From Lyophyllum atratum (lineage: Eukaryota; Basidiomycota; Agaricomycetes; Agaricales; Lyophyllaceae), in assembly GCA_014905825.1 (NCBI GenBank), contig JACGCN010000033.1, positions 62,001 to 126,000 of the forward strand: a stretch of DNA of 64,000 bases, in the 5' to 3' direction. The notes under the pieces are model-generated. The model had not been told where the DNA came from. It was given only the letters and a program-made list of their open reading frames with translations, and made no database searches. Positions 32,640 to 45,756 of this stretch are shown here, piece by piece (positions within the stretch are counted from its first letter, which is position 1; the number at the start of each line of letters is the position of its first letter). The translations under genes were made by a program, and so were the position numbers.

Positions 32640-34783
32640 CTGTGGGAGGCGTGGTACAGTGCCTACATACCAGATACATCCCTCATATCTGGTATAGCCC
32701 CAACAAGATGCTACGATGAGCAAGCCTTTGTCGACAAGAAGCAATGACGGCGCTGATACGATGATTCCCCTTTATGACTGCGATGACGATGGCCCGAATC
32801 AGCAACCGTCCTCGGTGTTTCGTTTCATAGAGCAAGCTCGAGAGTTTCCCGGAGGTCCACGGAGTTTCCTCTGAACAAATATAGTCGGTGGGCTTGAAAT
32901 ATCAGCTGTGCATGATTTTTGTGGTCATTAGCAGTTGGCGATGATGACTAGGTTGAAATGTATCCACACAGCTCTGCCCCAAAGGGTTTACAGCTTCGGA
33001 TATCCCTAAAATTCAGGCAGGTGTTGATGTCGTGCCTTGAGGGTAACCATAGAGGAACCTCGCGTCGGGATCCCGATCTTATTTAAGAGAGGGTGGCATC
33101 GGCCAACGGCGGTGTGACCTTGAATCTTCAATCCATTCTCTTTACACTGTAGATGTTCCGGACGCATCCAATGCCGCTCGGAAATAATTAACGCGAAAGT
33201 GCACGACCTTGTCGCAGATGTTAATGGCGTTCAAGTTGCGATGTGATCGGGAGAGGACGGTTGTCGGGGTTCGGATGATGAAACACGCATGCCGCTGAAA
33301 TACAAGACTGAACAGGACCAAATAACATTTCTATCCTTCCGGTCAACTTCGACAAGTCCGCAGTCGCAGTCATTATCAGCGAGAAAATGACACCATTTTA
33401 TTATAAGCCTTTCTTCACCCTCTACGCCTGTGATCAAGAATGGAACTAGAAGCAGGCGCCTCAAGAGTCTCGGGCAGTCACTGTTGGCAACAGCAGGTAC
33501 GAACTCTGGGGCTATTCTGCTGGTCCCACGGAATACGGTCAGATCCCCAAACCGCTGACCGAATACCTGTACATGGCCTCCTATTCTCGCATCCCCTTTA
33601 CCTGTAAGCACCCGCAGCTAAGATTGACACGAGTCGTGCACCGAAACACCTTGATCCGCACACAACATACACAACTACAACTACTGCATCGAAAGCTGTG
33701 CGTCTACATATTCCTTCTTCGGAGCGGGCTACGCGTGCATTCTGACCGATTTCCTGTCATTCGTAGGGTGTCATCATACAGAGATCTATGTGTCCAGTAA
33801 ATTTGGTTTCCATCGCGGCCTCTAAGATTCAGCGATGATCGCGATGTGCATTGGCCTGATGGTGTCATCTCAAGAGTGGTTCAGCTTGGGGCTCAGTTTA
33901 GGCGCAGAATCATAAGATTATCTTGCTCTTCGCAGCCGGGTTTCTGTTTCCAGCTCTTTCAAATCCCCAGCCAACCTGCTTAGAATTCATTCTCGTGCGC
34001 CGCCAAGGTCTCGTCTGCCATGTACTCCGATCCCTTGGGCGTAGCCTACCGCCGAAACCGTAATCTCCAAGCTGTTCCGTGTTTAGGACCTTCGGTCGTG
34101 CTTCCGGGATAACTCAGCTGTTTGATCAATTACAAGAGAATATGCCTATCTAACTGCGGGTTGATTGGGTCGGTGGTTGGTACATGGCCTCTGCCGTCCA
34201 TGATTCCCGCACTGTCACCTGGGGTATAATAAATAAGGAGTTAAATATTTGTTGCAAGGACGCTAAAGTCATCACCGCGGCGTGTCGCTCGAGAAATGCC
34301 CCCCCTCTCAAAAGAACAGCCAGCATCTTTCGTCTGCAGGAGTGCGGAAAGCTACCTCGGACACCATCAAACGACGATCCCACCCCCGTCAGCTTTGTGG
34401 CGAACACACTTCCTTTCGAGTCGCAGCATACGTCTGCAATGAAACTGAGTCCTCTTATGCATGATGTACGCATATCCCAGCTTGATTAAAGTTATCTGTA
34501 GCGAGGAAGAACGCCCGCTAGAGATCTGGGTCAAGACCTGATGCACATACATACGGAATGTCAACTCGTATGTCCCACCTGTCTAAGTCCGGGGAGCAAC
34601 GACGCGCAACCGGAGTAGAAATCATTCACATCCATCAAACGTCTCGTCTCAAAATCATCGCGTCTAGTGGGGAGTTAGAGACTCCAAAAGAAGGTCTATA
34701 CATGTCTATAAGTCCAAGTCCAAGTCTAGTACAATCCAAGTTCTATTGTCCGCAATTGTCAAGGTCTCTACCAGACGAGGTCT
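32640..34783. other. Intergenic region, no recognised gene
   Basis: About 2.1 kb with scattered short ORFs lacking motifs or connectable introns. It includes the GMC upstream region and the mannitol dehydrogenase 3' flank. At 34763-34794 a unit of about 16 bases (GTCTCTACCAGAYGAG) is duplicated across the dehydrogenase stop codon. Confidence 0.4.
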
Positions 34784-36059
<1,276 letters not shown>

Positions 36060-36138
36060 GGTTTGCGAGGGTGGTGGGTTTGGGTGGGTGGGGGGAGAAG
36101 ACAAGAGGGATAATCTTTTCGAAAGTGCGTTTAGGAGG

Positions 36139-36146
36139 TTTATATA
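36139..36146 (-). promoter_or_regulatory. TATA box of the mannitol dehydrogenase
   Basis: TATATAAA on the minus strand, 80 bases upstream of ATG 36059. Confidence 0.5.
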
Positions 36147-36149
36147 CCT

Positions 36150-36661
36150 GGATTTTCGGCCACGTTATTGAGTATCTGCGGGACGGGTAGAGGATAGATT
36201 TTCCAAGTGTCTCATTGAGGGTTCCAGTTGGGTCTGGGCCAGACTTCCGCGCGCCGCGTCGAGGGCCATGGTTTCGGAGATGCTACTTGAATCCGACTCA
36301 AGACGACTTTGGAAAATGAACCCGGTTTGTCCATGAAAAGGAGGTTACATTTGTGTGGCTTCCACCCGCCGCGAGATAAGATAAACTGAGCTTGGACGAG
36401 CACCCACTCGGCGACCCAGTCAGAAGCCAATGTGTAGTGAGTGGAAGTTCAACGAGCAAGCAGAAACAAACAACACGTCCCCCAAACGTCCCCTTACGAG
36501 GCCCAAACTCAGCGACAGCGGCTACCAAAGTGATATCTTTATGTTGAGAACTTCCCTTGTTCGAAACATATACAGCGTCCCTTGGATACAACGGAAGTCT
36601 GATATCCATCTAAGGATTCAATGAACCTACTGGGGCGATGCTAATAACTTGACGAAAAAAG
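36150..36661. other. Intergenic region, no gene seen
   Basis: About 510 bases between the mannitol dehydrogenase promoter and the tRNA gene. No supported ORF. Confidence 0.45.
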
Positions 36662-36745
36662 TGACCCCTACCCGATTTGAACGGATGACTTTGTGGAAGC
36701 TCCAAGTAACTGGAATCACACACTCTACCACTGAGCTAAGGGGTC
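36662..36745 (-). tRNA. tRNA-Trp (CCA) with a 12-base intron
   Basis: The acceptor stem pairs GACCCCT with AGGGGTC, with discriminator A. The D arm is GCTC-AGTGGTA-GAGT and the T arm is ATCCG-TTCAAAT-CGGGT. The anticodon loop reads TTCCAG, so the anticodon is CCA (Trp). At 84 bases it is about 12 longer than a class I tRNA. The extra TTACTTGGAGCT follows position 37, the canonical intron site, and its TGG can pair with the anticodon, as in known pre-tRNA introns. One pair of the anticodon stem (A31-C39) is mismatched, so processing efficiency is uncertain. Confidence 0.75.
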
Positions 36746-37314
36746 CTCGTAATGTCTATCTTTTCTTACTCGGTATCCTGTTGGTATAGTAAAGCGATGC
36801 CGATACCATCCATCTTTGACCATCAACGTATCTCTCAGGAAGTAGACACTCAAAGTAAACGGGCGAGTTGTGTAAAGCGGGTATATGTATTCAACAGATG
36901 TAGATAAATAAGAATATGTAGATAAGTAAGAATAAAGTAAGATCCTGAAGCGATACAGTCGAAGTCAACAATAATGTCCTAGCTAAAGCATCCCCGAATA
37001 CCTGGATAAAGTGATATCAACCCTGTCGGTTGTACATCCTCCCATCCCTAAGGCATATCGACCCTGTTGGTCGTATATCCTCCACCTGGATAAGTATATC
37101 AACCCTGCTGGTTGTATACCCTCCACCCCGTTCCTAGGTAGCTTGTGCTACCACAAGCTCCTGAACATCGACCGCGTCTCGAGTATGTATGAAGAAGAAA
37201 AGAGAGAGGAAGAGAAGACAATGAAATCGGACAGAGAAAAAGAACGAAAGAAAAAGAGGAAAGGAAGAGTCGAACAGAGGAAAAGAAGAAAAAAAAAAGA
37301 GGAAAGGACGGGTA
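36746..37314. other. Spacer with short degenerate direct repeats
   Basis: No gene is seen. At 37015-37130 a unit of about 40 bases with the core ATCAACCCTGTYGGTTGTA is repeated three times with variation. It is followed by a purine-rich GAAAGAGGAAA tract (37190-37310). Confidence 0.45.
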
Positions 37315-40300
37315 TCATCGCTTCATCGCATACAACTGCACATTCACCGCCTTCGGCATCAACAGCGCAAGGTCCGGCTTCCCCTTCCCACCAGATCCCA
37401 CCGCAACCCCCTCATTCGTCTTATCCCTCCCCGGCAACCTTACCGCCCGTATCGCATCGCCCCACAACCCCTTCCCAAACGCACTACTCGGCGTACCAGA
37501 CCCAGCACCACCCTGAGACGCAGGCTTCCACGACCCGTTCAGCAGGCGACCAGTGCCCCGGAGCTTGGGCAGCTGGAAACCCTTCTTCGACGGCGACTGG
37601 GGGAGCTTTCGGCCGTTGACGTGAGATAGGGTGTCCCGTCGTTCGAGGAGCTCGGGGGAGGTGGTGTTGAATCCGAAGATGGCGGAGACTCCACGGCGCT
37701 TCTTGCCTACGGGGTCGGTGGAAGGGGAAGCGGAGGGGGAGGGGGAAGGGGAAGGGGAAGGAGTGGACATGGGCCGACGACTTCCAGGCCTTTCGGGGGT
37801 CGATGGGGCGACGGCCTAGCGAGAGGTGAATTATTAGAAACAGACTGGCGAAGAAAAAGTTAGAAAGGGACTCACATCAACCTCCCTACACTTTCCCCGC
37901 CCATTCCCACACGAGCACTTCGCCAACTCCACATTCTTGCAGCCACTACCGCACGCTGGCTTCCGGAGGTTGCCATCGCCATTCTGTATGTCCCGGAAGA
38001 CCGCCCCGAGCATCCTCTTGACCGGGTTCGCTGAATGCTGAGCTCCTCCGCCGGTATCGAGGATAGACGGGCCTCCGCCGAAGACATCGCCATCCGCCTG
38101 GCCTTCGTACGGGTCCACAGTGCGCTTCGTGACTGCAAGAGGTTCGGGACTTGCAGCAACCATCTGCGAAGATCGGTCGCCGGCCTTGGTCTTGCACGCT
38201 GGCTTCCGGAGGTTGCCACTGCCATTCTGTACGTCCCGAAGGACCTCGGCGAACATCCTCTTGACGGGGTTCTCTGGATGCTGAGCTCCTCCGCCGCTGT
38301 TCAGAATGTATGGGGTTCCGCCAAAGACATCGCCATCCGCGGGGCCTTCGCTCAAGTTCACAGCGTTCTTCGTGACCGCAAGAGGTTCGGGACTCGCAGC
38401 AACCATCAGCGAAGATCGATCGTCGGCCTCGGTCACCAGGCGATACGGTCCGCCACAAGTATCAGCGCCGTCGTCCGCCAGGTCGTGGTCGAGCGATTCT
38501 AGTTGACAGGTCCCACCACTGTCCGTTTCTTCCCGCCACTCCTTCTGGATGAAATCATCAATCACCAAGTCACACAGATCATCAATCACACCAACCTCAT
38601 CACCCATCCCCCTCTCCTCATCCCCCGCATCCCGCACCAAGACGCTGTCATATCCAAAAATCAACGAATCCCCCCTCGCCTCCACCATCTCGCTTAACAC
38701 CGCCAGTTCCCCATTCAACACCGCCGTCTTCTCCTCCAACACCCTGGTACCCTCTTCGATGGCCGCGAACCGAGCCATCAGCTCCTGAATCGTACTCATT
38801 TCCGAGAGGTCGGGGTCAGGGGATATGATGACTTCATCGGCTTCTTGTGGGGAGGTGTGGGCGGGCGTGGCGAATGTCTCCTGCAGGTGTGAGACTATTT
38901 CAGCGAGATCGACGAGCAGCTCCGTGTCCAAGGTCTCCGTCTCGGGAACGTCGCTTCCGTCCTTCACGTCCCCGTCTTCAACGTAAGACCGTGCTCCTAC
39001 GTCATACGCATCGACGACGAAAGTAACGACGCCTTCGACTTGAACGTCTTCGCACGTGGAAGCCCCGGCGGCGGCGAGCTCAGAATCTCGGACGTCGACA
39101 ACGAACGAGACACTGTCCTCCATCTCAACCTCGCATGACGCACTGTCAAGAGCTATGGCCTCAGGATCCGAGGCGGCGACGCCGAACGACACATCCTCAT
39201 CGATCCGGACTTCGCGAGGAGTTATGTCAGGCGCAGGCTCAATGATCATCGCCTCCGCCTCCACCTCCGCCTCTGACTCCGCAACACGATACATCGGGCC
39301 AAACACGTCCATCTCGGGGTATCCCTGGATCAGGTAAGCCTTCCTGAGAACACCCGAGCCCCCGTGATCATCCTCAACATCGGCTTCGGCTGGCAGATCC
39401 TCCCCACCGCGCTCATCGCATTCCTCGCTCCCGTCATCCCCCTCGTCAGACGCATCCTCCGCCAGATTATCCCCAGACGCCACGTCCTCGACCCCCTCAT
39501 CTTCTTTGTCAATTCCAAGGTCTGCATCCACGCTCTCCTCATCTCCGCGATACAGCCCCTCCTCCACCTCCCGCGCGACCACACCCGCATCCTCCCCAAC
39601 CGGCCCCTCCTCATCGCTCCTCTCCACCACCCCCACCTCACCCCCCATCGTCCCCGCAAGCACCTCATGGATCCCCGGCATCCCCTCCCTCTCCCCCGCA
39701 CCCCCCACCTCCAAAGGGAACCACTCAAGCGACGCGTCCTTCTTTACCTGGACAACCTGGTCGTTCTCCTGGTGCTCCTGGATTTGCCCCGGAGTCGAGT
39801 CAACCATCGTCGCCCCCTCACTCCCCCGGCTCTGGCTCTGGCTCTCCCTCCTCCTCGCCATCGTGGCAAGCCACTCCTCGTACCTCTCCCTCCTCTCCCT
39901 CATCTCCCTCAGGAGCTCCCTCCGGTGCTCGACACCCTGCTTCGCGAGCGCAATCAACTGCTCCGTGGTCGTCCTGTCCTCGACCGGGTCATCGCACTCG
40001 AGCATCGGGGAAATGACGAGATCGGGCTCCGGGACGCTGGGCTCCTTGTTGCCGAGCTCGCTAGCGGCCATGGGCGGGAGGACCTCTGGATCGTGGAGGT
40101 TCCAGTACGACCGCTCCTCGGAATCTTGGTCCCCTCGCAGATCCCAGTATGACGTAACAGCGGAGGCTGGCGTGACGATGAAGTCCAGTGTGTCAGCCTC
40201 CAGAGACGCCGTGTCGATTGGCAAGAGGTCCACGACGTCCGTCTCCTTGTCCATGTACATCTTGGCTGGCACAGGCGTACTGAGATCCAGCGCCTTCCCA

Positions 40301-41487
40301 GCAAACGTAGCGAACACAGCGGCCGGGGCACCGTCCTCGATTTCGGTGAGCTTCGTCGCGACCCAGGTAGGGAGGAGCCCTTCGATGCGTGAAGTGATCT
40401 TGGCGGTGCAGAGTTTCAAGTCGTCGAGGTCCAGGAGCGTCTGCGCCATGTCCACGACTTCTTTGGGGTAGGGCGCCTTGGCCTAGGGAGTATAAGCATG
40501 ATTGGTAGAGAAGAGGATTACAGGGGTGACGAAACGAACCTTGGACAACGCGGGATCAGCGTGGTCGTAAACCGGCTGTCCCTTGACCCCTACGGACTCT
40601 TCGCCCACCTGATCGCCCTTCGCACCGCGATCGAGGACTCGTTGGCACGATGTGCATAGGTCCTTCGGCGGGGTGAGGGTGTCGGACGATGTGCCAGTCT
40701 GGAGAGTGTTGAGCGAGACACCGAAGGGGCTGGTCGGTTCGGGACGGGTGACTTGAGGATGGACGGGCCTGGAGACATTACCTGTAGAAGTCGGATGAAT
40801 GTCAGCCACTAAACGTGAGAGATGATGAGTCTGCACGTACCAGACGCAAGCTCCTTGGTAGGCCCGGGACGGGTACCTTGAGGAAGGACGAGTCTTGGGA
40901 TGCGACCTACAGAAGGCATATCAAGGTCAGCCACTAAACGTGAGAGAGATGATGAGTCTGGACGTACTGAGCCCAAGGTTCTTGGTGAGTTTCCGGCGGA
41001 TACCTTGAGGCGGTACGCGTCTCGAGGTACCACCTGCAGAAATCGACGAACGTCAGCCACCGATGCTAGAGACGTGCTGATGCTGAACATACCAGACCCA
41101 AGGCCCCTGGTAGGCTCCTCGCAGAAGTCCTGAGGAACAACAGGCCTCCACACACCACCTACAGAAGTCACCTGTCAGCCACTAATCTCTCAAGACACGA
41201 CGATGGCCGAACATACCATACCCATACACCGGATACTTCTCCACCTCGAGATAAAGCTCCAAAAACGCACTCGTAAACCTCTTCCCCCTCATCTCCGGTA
41301 CATACATCAACACCACCTTCTCCTCCTCCCTCCCCGTCACACTATTGACGAAGCGCCTCTCTACCTCCATGAACATCTCGCGGGACGCCTCGACCATGTC
41401 CGTGGGGAGACGGTAGAGGTTACCCTGGCTTGAGAGAGCGATGATGGTGGTACTTCCGGTGCACGTAGTGGTGGTGGTGGTCGACAT
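37315..41487 (-). CDS. 1,272-residue acidic protein with an amplified 22-residue exon, unknown family
   Basis: Seven exons (41487-41217, 41158-41093, 41033-40968, 40906-40841, 40781-40540, 40482-37876, 37815-37315) join in frame to 1,272 residues. The N-terminal domain reads NLYRLPTDMVEASREMFMEVE ... YVPEMRGKRF. Three 66-base exons and the start of exon 5 encode four related 22-residue units (GVWRPVVPQ, GTSRRVPPQG, GRIPRLVLPQG, GNVSRPVHPQ). Exon 5 then has a Cys pair (LCTSCQRVLD). The long exon is very acidic with coiled-coil-like stretches (RRELLREMRERRERYEEW). Near its end are two tandem copies of about 76 residues (DRSSxMVAASPEPLAVTK ... GNLRKPAC) and a Cys-rich patch. The last exon is basic. 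A 274-residue paralogue lies at 53028-53971. I do not recognise the family; it may be Agaricomycete-specific. Confidence 0.8.
40782..41216 (-). repeat. Tandem exon-intron array (66-base exons, 58-61-base introns)
   Basis: Exons 41093-41158, 40968-41033 and 40841-40906 are each exactly 66 bases and homologous to one another and to the start of the exon at 40781. The introns between them (41034-41092, 40907-40967, 40782-40840) are also homologous, sharing a CATC...TTTAGTGGCTGAC segment and a GTACGT/GTATGT donor. The repeat period is about 125 bases and includes both exon and intron. The exons are phase-symmetric, so each copy adds 22 residues without a frame change. Confidence 0.85.
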
Positions 41488-41526
41488 TGTTGAGCGATCG
41501 GTGAGAGGGGGTGAGGGGCAGGTGTT

Positions 41527-41534
41527 TTTATAGA
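41527..41534 (-). promoter_or_regulatory. TATA box of the 1,272-residue gene
   Basis: TATAAAAA on the minus strand, 40 bases upstream of ATG 41487. Confidence 0.5.
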
Positions 41535-41539
41535 GATGG

Positions 41540-42800
41540 GGCGGGTCAGCCTCGGGCTTGACAAGTTCCAGAAGGGATGATTAGGACTTCCGCATTGGGA
41601 AGTGCGGTCCAGCGGGCGAGACAGTAATTTCGTCGGGTAGGGCAGCAGGTCATCGTGAACGAGCAGCGGGGAAGATGATGGCAAGAGGAAAGTGGTTGTT
41701 TGGCAAGTTCGCCGAGGTTTGCCGACTACATCTACTACTACAATATCACTCTCTAGGAATTGATATGGAGATCCCGCTCCCGAAACGCGCGGATGGGATA
41801 CCGATGCCTTTGGGGCATGAAAACCGGTGGCCACTACGAGTATCACAATAGTTGGCCATGAAGATATTCGAAGGTGTTGAGATGAGCGAAACGGCGGTTC
41901 TCTTGGCTCTGTTATGGAATGTGGTCCGCTCCACGTATACGACGCCCTATCCGGTTGTTAGCCACGAGGCCCACGACAACGATATTACACGACAACGATG
42001 GGTTTCTTCCAAACGAGCTTAGATATCCGAGTCAAGATAAACACCTAGTAATATGTGGACGGATTGGACGCACCAGGAATATGTCTCGCCAACAGACTGC
42101 TGTCCCACTCTGCTGTCCAACTCGCAGCGGTCAAAATCGTGAGCCTAAGTGAGTTCTCTAAAACATACTCCGGTGTCGGGCCTGCGCTGTCATCCGTGTC
42201 ACAACAGAGTTCCCGAAGAGCGCAAATCCTAGGTTTTTGCAGTTTCGATGCTAGAATTTGAAGCCGAACGACAGGCTGCGAATATCGAAAAAAGATCCAA
42301 GCCTTCATCTAACTGGTAAAAGCTCTGGCTACCTGGGTTGGTATGTGAGTGAGGTTGATGGATTAACTTTGCGCTGACCGACGTACGAGTCATTTGCATG
42401 CACCCACATGAGTCCTCGCGTAAGTCACTGTTCCAGCAAAAGGTCATGGTTGGGGCCCAGATCATGAGGAGCACATTGGTGAACGTGGTCAAGGAAAGCA
42501 AGGCAACAACAACAAACAACCTCGGATAGTTCGGCAAGAGCAAATGCCGCACATGGTTCTCTTCCAGATAAAACCCATCTTAACACAGGTACTGCTTAGC
42601 AGACTGCAAACGACGATCTGCGTTCAGAGTCAATAGATGCTCGTTGTGTAAATACTGCGTATAAATCCGCTGTTCGATAAAAAAGCGATTGGCAGCCCAT
42701 CGATTTTGGGACTCCCACCTGCCACAACAAAACACTTAGCTGATTGTGCTCCAAAACCCGTCACACCTTGTAAGGCCTCTTTATACTACACTAGCAGTAG
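41540..42800. other. Intergenic region, no confident gene
   Basis: A minus-strand ORF at 42229-42552 begins with one hydrophobic helix (LFVVVALLSLTTFTNVLLMIW), but it has no other support. Nothing else is recognised. Confidence 0.35.
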
Positions 42801-42840
42801 GTAATGGTTGCGAGCGGGGGTGAACAGCTGGACTGTTGGG

Positions 42841-43938
42841 GCCACTAGCCTCGGCGCCGTTTACAACGACGGCGGACACGAACCCTTTGCCCTGGTCGTC
42901 ACGTGTCACGCCTGGACGCCGGACGGGCCGTTGATCAAGATCAAATGCTCCCGCACCACACAGCCAAACATCGCGGTTACTTTTTCGGCCTGTGGCACCG
43001 CCGCTCGGAGTGTCCTGAGAATGGAAGTCCACATCCGCTACAAGCCCAATTCAGTCCTCAAAACAGTACTGTCAAGCACACCTATAGATTCACAGTCTAC
43101 TCAAAGCAATACTGCTGCAGAACATGTTGAAAATCAGGCAAGCATTGAAGCAAGGCTTGAACAGTTGATTAGCACTAGTATCAACTTGAACCCTCCACAC
43201 TGTCCCAAGTGTACCGGGACTATGCTTGAAGCTTTCCTTGATGTTGATCTGCCCTGTAATGTCCTAAGATGCCAGTCTCTTTCCCTAAAGGGACAATAAT
43301 CATACCACTGTTCACAGAGGCAGTATCTCAGATCTCTGCCGTCCGACGGTGCAACTGTTTTCTCAAACACTACCAAAATAAAGCAAGCGAAGTCCAGTTG
43401 GTAATACAGCGCTAGATACGGAGTCTATCATAGGCATTTTCCCCCTTGGGAGGCCAAGAAGCTCTAGTATATGGCACAAATCGACCCCCACCGTAGCCAT
43501 GGATGTGAGGTTATACTTGATGTCGATCTCCCTTCTCTGGAGAAATTCTCTGGCGACTGCAGACACCATATCTCCGCCGAATCCTGGATTTACATCGAAG
43601 GTCAATGATAATACCACTGTTTATAGAGACCTCTTTGGTACCATTGCGGTTTCGGAGATTCATACTCACTCTTGTTTCTCTGCGCTACCTCACAAGCCTA
43701 TATCCGAAGTGAATGTGAGACTCTCCTAAATTGTATCTTCTTCAAAACAGATTCGAACCAGTCACAGTTTGTCCCCCAAAGCCATAAGTCGCTTTGTTTC
43801 GGACAAATTACCTCAGTGTACCCAACGGTGTTCACAGAAAAGCACTTGCAAGACTCCTGCTCCTTTGTGAAATTCACACATGAAGCAGCTGGGTTCGAGG
43901 CTGTGCCAGTTGATGTTCCTGAAAAATGCTGCATTTGA
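42841..43938 (+). other. Degenerate tandem coding-like segments with an LDVDLP motif
   Basis: Coding-like sequence ends in CPKCTGTMLEAFLDVDLP ... LKGQ-stop at about 43299. A second, similar ending, HGCEVILDVDLP ... IEGQ-stop, lies at about 43500-43610. A third, weaker one, GFEAVPVDVPEKCC-stop, is near 43938. The sequence after the first two stops is also similar (AATACCACTGTTTATAGAG and its near-copy). This looks like tandem decayed copies of one 3' exon. The family is unknown. Confidence 0.35.
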
Positions 43939-43939
43939 A

Positions 43940-44731
43940 TGATACACCCGCTCCTGAAAAAAGAGAAAATCTCAGCGGGGTTGTACACCCCATGCCCATA
44001 GTCATGGCTGTCCAGTGATCGACGTCGAAGCCCGTTCGCTTGCTGGAAGTTGTGATTATAGGCCCGAGACGAAGATGTATAATAGATATAGATAGCGTGC
44101 CTGTACGTATCATCGGGATAATCTCGGAACCCTGGCGTTCAGCGATTGGACCATGCCAGTAATATACTACTACTACTACTACTACAACTATCGATCATTC
44201 CAACATCTCTACGCCCTCTCTCAGGTATTTTTTCTGTCACTTTTCACGATGAGTCGTATTGGTTGATTATTCCGAAACTAAAGCTATGTTTCGTCAAAAA
44301 TCTCTATAGAACGGATTGCCCATAAAGTCCAAGAATCATAGCAGTGTAAGTAATACTGAGGCCAGTGCAGCGTCGACGCGGTCATCCTCCCCATGATGGT
44401 TACACCGTCGGACTCCGCGATGTCATGTTCGCAGTGCAAGTCACATCTATCGTCAACAAGGCACTAGGGTGGTGGCGGACGATCGCAAGTGGCGTAGATG
44501 GCAGTAAACGTTACTCCGACCGTTGTCTCATCGAGAACACGAGGGACATTCGCTGTCGATCGCGCTCATTCTACTCAGAAACGACAGTTATATGTCTCCA
44601 ATACGGTGAATGGAAACATGAATCGGAGCCGTATTGTATATAACGAGTGACATGATAAGGTGTGTGCATATAAGCCAATGTAGAAAAACGATGTGTAAAC
44701 TTAAGACTTTCCTGCCAAAGGAAGCCTTCAA
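43940..44731. other. Intergenic region with a small (CTA)n microsatellite
   Basis: A short CTACTACTACTACTAC tract lies at about 44167-44186. No gene is recognised. Confidence 0.45.
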
Positions 44732-45756
44732 TCATCCACTCTCCTCGTCTTTCGCACCATCACCCTCACCCACCAACTCCTCAACCCTCGCAAACCCCTC
44801 CCTCCCCTTCTCGCGAAGAACGCCGAACTTGACAGCTCCGAGTTGTTGCAACACTTTTGCGGGGGCGTGGTGGATATCCGCATCCCCGAGAAGCTGGTCG
44901 AACGCGGCGTTGCGCGTGGCGGATAGGATATGGGAGAATGCGAAGGAGAGGTTGGTTTTGTTATGAGTGAACAAGTGGTGTGTGCCTAGCCCGATGCAGA
45001 GGAATGTTACGACGAGGGCGCTCTGTGGTGGGATCCATCGTTAGGAATAGTAACGCAGAAGAAGGAGGAGCGTAAAGAGGAGACTGACCACGTAGGGGAT
45101 AACGAGCCAGCGGGAGTTGTACGCGTACACGGCTGTCCCGTTGACCTCGACGACTGTGAGACTGCCGCCGGGGAAGATGGCGACGTATGGTACGAGGATG
45201 GTTATGATGGCGTATACCACTAACGAGAAGCATTCCGTCCAGAGGGTCCATGAGAGCAGACCCGAGGGTTTCCGATGCTGCAGCGCGATGACGCGATCAA
45301 TCTCTGCCGTCCGTGTGAGTACAAAAACCATACGAGAGCCGTGTCGTAAGGTGCTTACGCAGTACAGTCAGTTCTGTGGTGCGCAGGGCCTTCCACGCAT
45401 GCTGAGAAAGGCCGTACGCCATAGCGCGGTGAACGCAGGACTTGAAGAGGAAAGCGAAGAGATTGAGGACCCAGTGTTGTTGCTTCTGCGTCAGGTTCTT
45501 CAGGGGGAAGGTGTGGTCGAAGACCTTGACCTGAAACCGGTCCAGGTTCATGAGTGTGTCCCTACCCAGATGCATAAGGCGTGGAATTGGGGAGGAAGGG
45601 TGGAGCTTACACTGCCTGGCCCGCTAGCAGGGTGTTGAGGACGTGATGCGCAATGGCAAAGCCGATGGCGAGAATGAAGAACGCGATTGGCTTGGAACCG
45701 GTGACGCGACGGGAGGATCGGGCGTTCAGGTGACTGGAATCGTATTCGTCCGCCAT
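44732..45756 (-). CDS. Multi-pass membrane protein, fungal family of unknown function
   Basis: Minus-strand exons start at ATG 45756 (MADEYDSSHLNARSSRRV). The first helix is PIAFFILAIGFAIAHHVLNTLL. The next exon has HWVLNLFAFLFKSCVHRAMAYGLSQHAWKALRTTELTVLR, then EIDRVIALQHRKPSGLLSWTLW, a helix LVVYAIITILVPYVAIFPGGSLTVVEV and finally SALVVTFLCIGLGTHHLF with a cytosolic tail ending DEESG. The QHxWxxLR ... LTVxEIDxxxxL ... IFPPGSLTV-like pattern recurs in large fungal families of uncharacterised membrane proteins. I assign no function. No lesion was seen, though exon borders near 45040-45060 are approximate. Confidence 0.6.

Noticed and set aside
38503..40471. Long plus-strand ORFs (up to 321 residues) opposite the acidic gene
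   Set aside because: They mirror the acidic minus-strand exon. That exon joins in frame through six introns with the rest of its gene, which the plus-strand ORFs do not.
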